Notes under the pieces: generated by a model
Seen by the model: the letters and a program-made list of their open reading frames with translations, nothing else
What the model was told of the DNA's origin: nothing
The model's database searches: none
Shown: in pieces, positions 1-5,124 of the stretch
How the letters are laid out: every line of letters starts with the position of its first letter
Position numbering within the stretch: position 1 is the stretch's first letter
NCBI GenBank assembly: GCA_002439585.1
Contig: DJOF01000009.1
Span: forward strand, 1-7,609
Reading direction: 5' to 3'
Length of the DNA stretch: 7,609 bases
From: Bacteroidales bacterium UBA6445
Lineage (GTDB): Bacteria; Bacteroidota; Bacteroidia; Bacteroidales; UBA932
Made by a program: the position numbers and the translations under genes

Positions 1-189
1 ACCAAAACTGTTTTCCTTTGAGTATATAAGGCCGGTCTGGAGAGGCAGTTCCCATGGGGATATTGAAAAGCCGGTTGCTATCCACTCCTTATCGTACTCG
101 AACACACACCGGTCCCTTTCAGGCGTCATCTGCAAAGTGCCGACAGTGCGCTCGTCCAATGAAACTTTGATTTTCAGAATATCCTTCAT
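1..189 (-). CDS. hipA: HipA-family serine/threonine kinase toxin, N-terminal part (cut by window edge)
   Basis: Only the first 63 codons lie in the window; the gene continues past position 1. The visible peptide (MKDILKIKVSLDERTVGTLQ, then a CVFEYDKEW and a FSISPWELPL segment) matches the small N-terminal HipA domain: a strand with VGTL, an F-x-Y-D-x-x-W motif and the SxxLPL motif. In this family a GxFGxFxDSLPDGWG-like motif normally follows, and the break after SFG falls just before it, so I infer a full-length HipA rather than the split HipS/HipT type. HipA kinases act in the cytoplasm; the E. coli member phosphorylates glutamyl-tRNA synthetase and causes dormancy, and the target here is unknown. 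The ATG overlaps the stop of the upstream antitoxin gene as ATGA, which implies coupled translation. Whether the kinase core is intact cannot be judged. Confidence 0.85.
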   Translation of the reverse strand, partial: MKDILKIKVSLDERTVGTLQMTPERDRCVFEYDKEWIATGFSISPWELPLQTGLIYSKENSFG

Positions 190-497
190 CGTCCTTTCTG
201 TCTTCCTTGGTTCTTGTTTATGGTTTCAAGCTCCTCACCTGTGGTGAACTTGCTTTTACTCATGATTGCACTCATTTCGTCAAACCAGCCGAACTCGACA
301 ACCAATTTAAGGAATGCCTCAAGAGAAATCTTCCCTTTGGTCTCAAAACGTTCGAGCGTAGGCTCCGGGATGCCCGTCATTTCAGAGAGGCTACGCCTGC
401 TCAGCCCCCTGTCCAACCTGCGCTTCCGGCAGTTTTCTGCCAGTATCGCCGCCAGACGCCCGGGATTCTTGTCGAATATATCAAAACTGTATTCCAT
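186..497 (-). CDS. hipB: HipB-like antitoxin, XRE-family helix-turn-helix repressor
   Basis: A 103-residue protein with an XRE/Cro helix-turn-helix at about residues 15-70: the scaffold (AENCRKRRLDRGLS), the turn region (SLSEMTGIPEPTLERFE) and the closing SLEAFLKLVVEFG helix fit the family pattern. The tail (81-103) is basic and polar, as in antitoxins that contact the kinase or DNA. It sits directly before hipA with a 4-base ATGA overlap, the standard antitoxin-first order. Known HipB proteins bind DNA as dimers, repress their own operon and hold HipA inactive. The ATG at 497-495 is chosen because it puts the helix-turn-helix near the N-terminus and follows a good promoter; there is no Shine-Dalgarno, which is usual for Bacteroidota. 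The family call is firm from gene order plus domain; the partner specificity is inferred. Confidence 0.87.
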   Translation of the reverse strand: MEYSFDIFDKNPGRLAAILAENCRKRRLDRGLSRRSLSEMTGIPEPTLERFETKGKISLEAFLKLVVEFGWFDEMSAIMSKSKFTTGEELETINKNQGRQKGR

Positions 498-530
498 AAT
501 ATATTATGCGTTATCTGCAATAAACTCAAC

Positions 531-547
531 TATCACATAGAATGATA
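531..547. promoter_or_regulatory. Candidate HipB operator (TATCA-N7-TGATA)
   Basis: A perfect 5-bp inverted repeat, TATCA-N7-TGATA, covers the predicted transcription start of the hipBA promoter and the first leader bases. E. coli HipB binds TATCC-N8-GGATA, so both the arm sequence and the spacing are close. Position and likeness suggest the autoregulatory operator; only one copy was found. Confidence 0.5.
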
Positions 548-550
548 TGC

Positions 551-582
551 CAAATGTAATAATTTTCCCGCCCATAGACAAA
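551..582 (-). promoter_or_regulatory. hipBA promoter (Bacteroidota -33/-7 type)
   Basis: Reading the minus strand there is TTTG (582-579), a 20-base spacer, then TACATTTG (558-551), a perfect match to TAnnTTTG. Transcription would start near 545 and leave a leader of about 47 nt before the hipB ATG. This is the best textbook Bacteroidota promoter in the window. Confidence 0.72.
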
Positions 583-817
583 TAATCCAGCATAATTCTT
601 TTCACTGAACTATGAAAGTTGCCTGTCAAAAGAAGAAAGACAGGACATATACCTTCGCGACACAATTCTCATCAGGAAGGCCGAAAGACGATGATAAAGA
701 AAAAGCCCAAAGGAATTATAAATGACAAAACCACTATATGGATTACAACTGGTATTTTTATTTTTGCTGTCGAAAAGAAAAAAAAGGAACAACGCTCCTC
801 AATGAGAGATACGCTCC

Positions 818-876
818 AAAAGCAGTTTGGTTTAGAACTTGATTAAATATACAAAAACCAAACTAAACCTGCTTTT
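818..876. repeat. Compound inverted repeat (two 8-bp stems)
   Basis: AAAAGCAG (818-825) pairs with CTGCTTTT (869-876), and directly inside TTTGGTTT (826-833) pairs with AAACCAAA (855-862). The only interruption is a six-base bulge CTAAAC (863-868); the loop is 834-854. CTAAAC can alternatively pair with the overlapping GTTTAG (830-835), so two folds compete. Transcribed rightward it ends in TTTT and could act as a weak terminator; as DNA it could be a protein-binding site. No neighbouring gene clearly needs it. Confidence 0.55.
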
Positions 877-927
877 ATCATAGACTTGGACATTTTTGAA
901 ATGTTGCAAAACCAAACTTCCAATACA

Positions 928-1062
928 AGGGACAAACCGGGGACAAGCGAAAGAAAAACGGGAGACAAAAAATGTCTCTTAACTTTCAACGTCTCTTATT
1001 TCTATGAGTCTTATTGTTTTTCTCTCTTTTGGCACGCAATATTTTGTCCCCAGTTTGTCCCT
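928..1062. repeat. 19-bp inverted repeat pair made of GGGACAA motifs
   Basis: The left arm 928-946 (AGGGACAAACCGGGGACAA) and right arm 1044-1062 (TTGTCCCCAGTTTGTCCCT) are reverse complements with one mismatch, and they flank 97 bases. Each arm holds two GGGACAA units 11 bp apart, about one helical turn. Between the arms lies a further small palindrome, GAGACA (962-967) and TGTCTC (973-978). The geometry fits a site for a dimeric DNA-binding protein or site-specific recombinase; no such gene is in the window. Confidence 0.6.
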
Positions 1063-1180
1063 CCAACAATTCGCCCACAACAAAATATAGCTGTATATCA
1101 ACAAATTATCTCATAAAATATCATTCTCTTCTGGGAAATAAATATTCTGCATCGGAAAATAATAGATATTCTATTTTAAT

Positions 1181-1195
1181 CGCAATGTCATTGCG
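1181..1195. promoter_or_regulatory. Palindrome overlapping a -33 box, possible operator
   Basis: CGCAAT-GTC-ATTGCG is a perfect 6-bp inverted repeat; allowing one inserted G it extends to nine bases per arm (AATCGCAAT and ATTGCGGATT). The right arm contains the TTG of the promoter for the downstream lipoprotein, so a bound regulator would block RNA polymerase. No regulator is identified. Confidence 0.4.
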
Positions 1196-1220
1196 GATTC
1201 TTAACCGCGATGTATCTTTA
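1191..1220 (+). promoter_or_regulatory. Promoter for the lipoprotein gene pair
   Basis: TTGC (1191-1194), 18 bases, then TATCTTTA (1213-1220), which matches TAnnTTTG at all but the last base. The predicted start is near 1227, giving a leader of roughly 50 nt. Reading frame 1210-1278 upstream of the chosen ATG is therefore mostly promoter and leader. Confidence 0.5.
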
Positions 1221-1230
1221 CGCTGAATTT

Positions 1231-1264
1231 GGGTTGCGCACACTTTTTGATGCACCGCAAACCC
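1231..1264 (+). promoter_or_regulatory. Leader hairpin upstream of the lipoprotein start
   Basis: GGGTTGCG (1231-1238) pairs with CGCAAACCC (1256-1264) with one bulged A; the loop is 17 nt. It lies just after the predicted transcription start and leaves an A-rich single-stranded stretch (1266-1271) before the ATG at 1279. A 5'-stabilising or regulatory hairpin is possible; it matches no riboswitch I know. Confidence 0.4.
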
Positions 1265-1278
1265 TAAAAAACATCTGT

Positions 1279-2022
1279 ATGAAACATCACGGAATATTCG
1301 GAGCGGTCATTTGCTCGATACTCGCAATGACAACATTGTCCTGTGAGAAATCGAATAAGGTCGAGAGGTTCCCGGAAGACACCTCGATGCTCAAGATGAT
1401 GAACGAGGACAATGGAAGTACCACCATCGGGAACTCAAACGTCTATATCACTTCCTCCGGGAACTTCAAGAGCGGCTCGCTTCCGATTCTCGACTGCGGA
1501 AAGAAAGACGGAATCGGAGACATCGGGCTGCCTGACTTTGCGAATATGGCTCCGGAGGTCGCCGTGACGTTGGGACACGGATATGTCATCTGCGACTCCG
1601 AAAGCGTGGTGGACTTTCCTTCCAGGAAGAAGGCAATCCGTGAGGATGCGCTGATGTATAGGGTTTATGCGGACTCGTGGATAACGGACGACAAGGGCAA
1701 TACCATCGGAGCCAATGTGTATTTCCTTCTCGGCAATCCACTGGAGCACGGGCAGATGCTGGAGATGGGCAGCAATGTCGGAGGTCTATCTTGGAATCTT
1801 GTGAACAATGGCTCCAACACAATCGGCATAAAGCTGCCTTCTGAAGACATTGAGGTGGATTGCAGCGACAGTATTCTGGCATTTTCCACAAACGGAAAGA
1901 CTCTGACTCTGAAACTATCAGAGAGCCCTATGTCATACGAGATTGGTGAGCGGAGATTCCGCATCCGCAGCGGAAGAGTCTATACAGAAGTCGTTGTCAC
2001 TGTGAACAGCGACACTTATTAG
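1279..2022 (+). CDS. Surface or periplasmic lipoprotein, DUF5036-like
   Basis: A 247-residue protein starting at ATG 1279; the frame is open back to 1210, but only this start gives a type II signal peptide (basic MKHH, hydrophobic IFGAVICSILAM, lipobox TLSC with Cys22). The mature part begins with EKSNK and carries MMNEDNG (about 40-46), TIGNSNVYI (49-57) and a GKKDGIGDIG segment (74-83). This resembles, from memory, the Bacteroidales DUF5036 lipoproteins, whose function is unknown; I could not verify the family. No catalytic motif is visible and the remainder is strand-rich. Acidic residues early in the mature chain are only weak evidence for surface export. The next gene starts 94 bases downstream on the same strand without a clear promoter between, so the two may share a transcript. 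Confidence 0.8.
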   Translation: MKHHGIFGAVICSILAMTTLSCEKSNKVERFPEDTSMLKMMNEDNGSTTIGNSNVYITSSGNFKSGSLPILDCGKKDGIGDIGLPDFANMAPEVAVTLGHGYVICDSESVVDFPSRKKAIREDALMYRVYADSWITDDKGNTIGANVYFLLGNPLEHGQMLEMGSNVGGLSWNLVNNGSNTIGIKLPSEDIEVDCSDSILAFSTNGKTLTLKLSESPMSYEIGERRFRIRSGRVYTEVVVTVNSDTY

Positions 2023-2116
2023 AAGCTATTCTGATTTGTTTGCATAAAGATTTTTCACTTCAAAGAACAATTCCAAACAAGTAGGAACAATCTATTTATA
2101 AACAGATACTTAGTAC

Positions 2117-3379
2117 ATGAATCATCTTTATAAGATATTCTGCCCACTGATAGTTTTGGCGGTGCTCTGCTCCTGCAACAGAAAGGCTTTCGAGCCTGTG
2201 GAGGAGATCGTGTTCATTCAGGATGCCGGCATCGAGGAAGAGGGACGGACTTGCGCCCCCGGTGATGCCATCCATTTGAAAGGTTCGGGATACAGGCAGA
2301 CGGACAATGTGGCCCTGACATTCACTTGGGAGACTGGTGACAATTTGATCCCTGTCGGAAAGGCTTCCGGAATATATGCGAAGACGCAGACAGCAACATC
2401 CGACGGCATAACTGCGGTGCTGCCATACAGATACCCGGCTTCGGATGTGGAAGTCAGCATAATGCGTGAAGGTAGACTCCAGAAAATCGGTTCTCTGAAA
2501 ATCACTGACGGCCAGTCGCCTAAGGAACTGAGGCTCTATGGAATAAGCAATGCGGACAAGAGAATTGACGGATTCACGCTTGACATAAACAACGTGGGAC
2601 GGAAATCTCTTGACATCACCCTGCCGGAGAACATTCAATCAGTCATCAATGTCCCGAGATCGTTCGGTCTCTGCGGAATCACCGGGAAAGGCGACAACAG
2701 GGCTGCCGTATATGTCGATTTCTTCACTGGTGAGACGGAGACGCTTGCTACTGATGTTATTGCACTGTTTATGACCACGACCAATTCAGCCACCGCCATT
2801 GTATGCCGCGACGGAATATGCACCTTGCGGACACTGCCCGTGGAAGTCGGGGCAGACTATCTGACGAAGTCTGACAGACCGGCCCCAGTGCAGCCGACAT
2901 TCTCATTGCCGGAGGGGCTGAGACCGGAATTTTTCGGGGATTATCCAGGGGTGCCAGTCGGAACATCCGGCTCATACCTGATGTCGGCAAACAGGGGCAA
3001 CGGGAACTGGACGACGGTTGTGCTGGACAAGGGCGGATTCCGCAAGGCGGAAGACATCGAGGCAGCCGCCGTAATTCCGTTCAATGTTGGCGAGGATGCC
3101 GGCTATATCGTGACATACGACACCGGAGTAAACCTTTTCCGTCCAGTCAATCCCGAGACGGGAGTGATGGGACATTCTGCATATACCTGCAACAATATCG
3201 GAAGGATTCTCTCCGTGACATCGAACCCGGGAAGACCGGATCATCTTCTTCTCTGCTTTTCCGAGTCCTTCAACGGTACACGAATCTATGACCTTGATTG
3301 GAACAACATGAAGTCATTGTCTCCCATCGTCTTGCCGAACCTGACAGACGGCTATGCTGAGGCGCTGATGGCGAACTGA
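2117..3379 (+). CDS. Lipoprotein with N-terminal Ig/TIG-like domain and possible propeller-like C-terminal part
   Basis: A 420-residue protein. The signal peptide ends in the lipobox LCSC (Cys20). Residues about 28-130 have the pattern of an IPT/TIG-type Ig fold: APGDAIHLKGSGY, alternating strands, ITAVLPYRYPASDVEVSIMR, and a final strand IGSLKI. A second strand-rich segment follows (137-245). From about 285 onward there are repeating strand blocks of the kind SYLMSANRGNG, GYIVTYDTGVNLFRP and HLLLCFSESFNGTRIYDLDW, reminiscent of beta-propeller blades, though I cannot count blades reliably. No enzyme motif is seen. TIG-domain lipoproteins of Bacteroidota are often glycan-binding, but no SusC/SusD genes are present, so a binding role is only a guess. 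The ATG at 2117 is chosen for the signal peptide. The weak point is function; that the gene is real is clear from its length and codon use. Confidence 0.85.
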   Translation: MNHLYKIFCPLIVLAVLCSCNRKAFEPVEEIVFIQDAGIEEEGRTCAPGDAIHLKGSGYRQTDNVALTFTWETGDNLIPVGKASGIYAKTQTATSDGITAVLPYRYPASDVEVSIMREGRLQKIGSLKITDGQSPKELRLYGISNADKRIDGFTLDINNVGRKSLDITLPENIQSVINVPRSFGLCGITGKGDNRAAVYVDFFTGETETLATDVIALFMTTTNSATAIVCRDGICTLRTLPVEVGADYLTKSDRPAPVQPTFSLPEGLRPEFFGDYPGVPVGTSGSYLMSANRGNGNWTTVVLDKGGFRKAEDIEAAAVIPFNVGEDAGYIVTYDTGVNLFRPVNPETGVMGHSAYTCNNIGRILSVTSNPGRPDHLLLCFSESFNGTRIYDLDWNNMKSLSPIVLPNLTDGYAEALMAN

Positions 3380-3449
3380 ACCGTTAGTGTTTCATACGCC
3401 ACTTTTCTGCGCTAGGCAATCACAAATGAATTTGGGATGCTCTCGCTTA

Positions 3450-3905
3450 TCAAAAAGGTTGCTTCCAGATGTCTATCGGCATAAGAAATGACATTTTTTT
3501 GTGATTGTTTCTATAGCCTGAGACAGTGTCAATGAGCGAATATCTGCAATGGACTTGATATTCCGGCAATGACAATCCCCAGATAGCCTTGTAATCCTCG
3601 ACCAATAGCGCGGCTTCGTAACCGGCATTTGATGAGACATTCTCTTCCGCAATAAAAGTCCGCATAAGTCCTGGTCTCACTCCTGGTCTCACTCCTGATC
3701 TCACTCCTGATCCTGGACTTGTGAACTGCATCTTCAGATGAAGCCTATATCGGCCGGCATCGCATCCGTCCTCCATCAATACCTTGAAGTTGATTCGTAG
3801 TGTACCACCATCATCAACCTCAACAGCTGATACGAACTCAATATGCACAACAGAGAATGTACCTGTACCAGACGCGAAAAAGTAGACACGGAATGATGTC
3901 CGTGC
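3450..3905 (-). pseudogene. Degraded coding remnant, unrecognised, strand-rich
   Basis: A 152-codon frame on the minus strand opens right after a TAA at 3908-3906. It has no ATG near its upstream end; the first usable start is GTG at 3848, which would drop a plausible coding segment upstream (RVYFFASGTGTFSVVHIEF). The peptide alternates hydrophobic and polar residues like a beta-sandwich (TLRINFKVLMEDG, YRLHLKMQF), has a short GVRP-type repeat from a tandem DNA repeat, and ends DIWKQPF. I read it as the C-terminal remnant of a longer gene that lost its 5' part. It could instead be a short gene from GTG 3848 (132 codons), or a chance frame. I recognise no family. Confidence 0.35.
3669..3712. 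repeat. 12-bp tandem repeat, about 3.7 copies
   Basis: Two identical units TCCTGGTCTCAC (3669-3680, 3681-3692), one with a G-to-A change (3693-3704) and a partial fourth (3705-3712). The 12-bp period is a multiple of three, so copy-number change would keep the minus-strand frame, adding or removing Gly-Val-Arg-Pro/Ser blocks. Confidence 0.85.
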
Positions 3906-4002
3906 TTAAGGGGAAGACTGCGATGGACAAGGACAGCTACGGAAGGCAGTTGCCGAGGATAGATTGTGATAAGACGCTCTTCCCTGACTGAAAAAGTCTG
4001 GG
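3887..4002. other. Two small hairpins in the junction zone
   Basis: CACGGA (3887-3892) and TCCGTG (3899-3904) form a perfect 6-bp stem with a 6-base loop. CCCTGACT (3982-3989) and AGTCTGGG (3995-4002) form a second stem with one T-T mismatch and a GAAAA loop. Neither is followed by a T-run, so terminators are unlikely. Between them the plus strand has a short frame (ATG 3893 to TGA 3991, 32 codons) with codon use like the neighbours but no recognisable motif. These may be leftovers of a disrupted gene. Confidence 0.3.
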
Positions 4003-4028
4003 CTAACCCGCCTTGACAGTAATATTGA

Positions 4029-4120
4029 TATATTTGCAGAATCTTAGAAGTTGATGGACCTGTGACCGGACACACTTTTTTAAACAGTAAAAAATTTTAA
4101 TGGAAACGGAGAATAGGTAA
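4029..4120 (+). promoter_or_regulatory. -7 box and strong Shine-Dalgarno upstream of the membrane protein gene
   Basis: TATATTTG (4029-4036) is a perfect TAnnTTTG, but no good TTTG lies 17-21 bases upstream, so the promoter is tentative. GGAG at 4108-4111 lies nine bases before the ATG at 4121 and is a clear Shine-Dalgarno. That is unlike the other genes here, which lack one, and it supports the start and a foreign origin. Confidence 0.4.
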
Positions 4121-4594
4121 ATGATGGGACATTTTGGTTTTTCATATATAGGGTTGATATTTTTGTTGTTATTATTTGTTCCTAATATTATTTGGGTAAC
4201 AAGAAAGCCACAAGGATATACCTCCGGAAACGAAAACAAAGTATTACTAATTTTTGAAAAGGCAGGAGAAATTTTGACTACAATATGTGCTTTGATTTTT
4301 AATGATTTCAATGTGCACAGTTGGTCAATTTGGACTTGGTGGCTTATTGCAGCCTTTAGTTTAATGGTAATATATGAATGTTGGTGGGTACGTTATTTTT
4401 ATAGTGAAAGAAAACTATCAGACTTTTATAGCAGCTTCTTGGGTATTCCACTAGCAGGGGCAACATTGCCTGTAATTTCCTTTTTTCTACTTGGCATATA
4501 TGGAAAAGTTGTATGGCTTTTGGGTGCTACGATAATTTTAGGAATTGGACACATTGGAATACATGTTCAACATAGTAGAGAACTTAAATCTTAG
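4121..4594 (+). CDS. Small integral membrane protein with five predicted helices, AT-rich
   Basis: A 157-residue very hydrophobic protein. Predicted membrane segments are at about residues 7-26, 46-62, 68-88, 105-125 and 129-149. Striking stretches are VPNIIWVTRKPQGY after helix 1, Trp-rich SWSIWTWWL at helix 3, and SDFYSSFLGIPLAGATLPV leading into helix 4. It resembles uncharacterised small membrane proteins I associate with Firmicutes and some Bacteroidota; no function is known to me and no catalytic motif is visible. The DNA is clearly more AT-rich than the lipoprotein and barrel genes, with A/T-ending codons, and it has a real Shine-Dalgarno, all signs of recent transfer. It is flanked by gene remnants. 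A second ATG follows immediately at 4124; 4121 and 4124 cannot be told apart. Confidence 0.8.
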   Translation: MMGHFGFSYIGLIFLLLLFVPNIIWVTRKPQGYTSGNENKVLLIFEKAGEILTTICALIFNDFNVHSWSIWTWWLIAAFSLMVIYECWWVRYFYSERKLSDFYSSFLGIPLAGATLPVISFFLLGIYGKVVWLLGATIILGIGHIGIHVQHSRELKS

Positions 4595-5016
4595 CATTCT
4601 GAGAACAGGAAACTGGTTGCGGACTTCACGGAGGTGAACTCGGAAATTGTTGCCATCATTGAGATTCAGCCGGATTCATCCATCGTTCAGGCATTGATTA
4701 AGTGTGATTCGGCCGGCCGAGCACGGTTGGAGGAGATTCGCACACTCAAAGAATCTCGCCTATTCCTTCAACTAATATCGTCACTAATCCAACAAGCATG
4801 GGCACTGAAAGACAACAAGCTCACGGCAAAAACTGTCATAGATTCATTGGGAATCTATATGACCTACAAGGAACGGCACATAGAAGAACGGCAAGCCCAG
4901 ACCACTGAGATCCCATCGAGAAAGAAGTCAATATCCTCATATGGTGGCAGAAGGCGCTGATATGGATAAGAATTGCGACACTTGTCTTTGTATTCGGGCG
5001 ACTGACAGCCTCTTGA
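4595..5016 (+). pseudogene. Frameshifted gene remnant, C-terminal part ending in a transmembrane helix
   Basis: Right after the stop of the membrane protein gene the same frame reopens (HSENRKLVADFTEVNSEIVA) and runs to TGA 4958-4960. A start at GTG 4634 is possible but poorly placed, because the GGAG lies directly against it. The frame encodes a mostly helical soluble segment (LISSLIQQAWALKDNKLTAK, then IDSLGIYMTYKERHIEERQAQ), then degenerates into a basic tail, RKKSISSYGGRRR. One base back (-1), the frame after TGA 4906-4908 reads PIEKEVNILIWWQKALIWIR and then IATLVFVFGRLTAS, a convincing acidic-then-Trp-then-membrane helix ending at TGA 5014-5016. The likely intact protein joined the two, so a one-base loss (or +2 change) lies between about 4909 and 4957. 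The upstream part is missing too. No family is recognised. It could instead be a functional 108-residue protein from GTG 4634. Confidence 0.5.
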
Positions 5017-5032
5017 GTGATTTTCTTGAAGA

Positions 5033-5058
5033 TTTTTTTTTGGGGGGGGGGAAAAAAA
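5033..5058. repeat. Homopolymer triplet T9-G10-A7
   Basis: Nine T (5033-5041), ten G (5042-5051) and seven A (5052-5058) in a row on the plus strand. It is the inverted counterpart of the tract at 6902-6928. No -7 box follows it on the plus strand, so it is not itself an obvious promoter; read on the minus strand its A7 provides the U-run of the operon terminator. Confidence 0.95.
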
Positions 5059-5102
5059 CACCGCCCTGCCCGACCAAAGACATCAGTCTGAGCAGCGCGG
5101 TG
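5052..5102 (-). terminator. Rho-independent terminator of the lipoprotein/beta-barrel operon
   Basis: On the minus strand CACCGC (5102-5097) pairs with GCGGTG (5064-5059); inside, after one G-G mismatch, CTGC pairs with GCAG, and a small inner stem AGAC/GTCT follows. Seven T (5058-5052) come directly after the stem. It lies 23 bases past the stop of the barrel gene. Confidence 0.75.
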
Positions 5103-5124
5103 ATCTTGATTCACGAATAAAACG

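Larger units (their letters stand above)
583..1180. other. Gene-poor interval with inverted repeats
   Basis: About 600 bases between the hipBA promoter and the lipoprotein promoter. Short open frames exist (for example 612-722 plus, 37 codons; 619-846 plus from TTG; 610-792 minus), but they overlap on both strands, are rich in Lys or Phe as expected from A/T runs, and have no recognisable motif or convincing promoter, so I do not call genes. The stretch does hold two structured inverted repeats, listed separately. An unrecognised small RNA or a recombination site cannot be excluded. Confidence 0.5.

Noticed and set aside
610..846. Overlapping frames on both strands (75 codons plus from TTG, 60 codons minus)
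   Set aside because: No motif, no promoter, Lys/Phe-rich composition from A/T runs, and mutual overlap; nothing supports a gene.
886..1226. Plus-strand frames of 70-76 codons
   Set aside because: They run through the inverted repeats and promoter signals and have no start context or recognisable sequence.
1210..1278. N-terminal extension of the DUF5036-like gene to 1210
   Set aside because: It would bury the signal peptide at residue 24 and overlaps the promoter and leader hairpin.
3776..4075. 99-codon minus-strand frame
   Set aside because: It overlaps other frames, has unusual composition and crosses a base-composition boundary; likely chance.
4053..4080. CTGTGACCGGACACAC followed by T6, considered as a terminator or insertion-sequence end
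   Set aside because: The stem is only about four base pairs and no matching inverted end or transposase was found in the window.
4909..4957. Programmed -1 ribosomal frameshift
   Set aside because: No X-XXY-YYZ slippery heptamer is in the overlap and the upstream half is already truncated, so mutation is the simpler reading.
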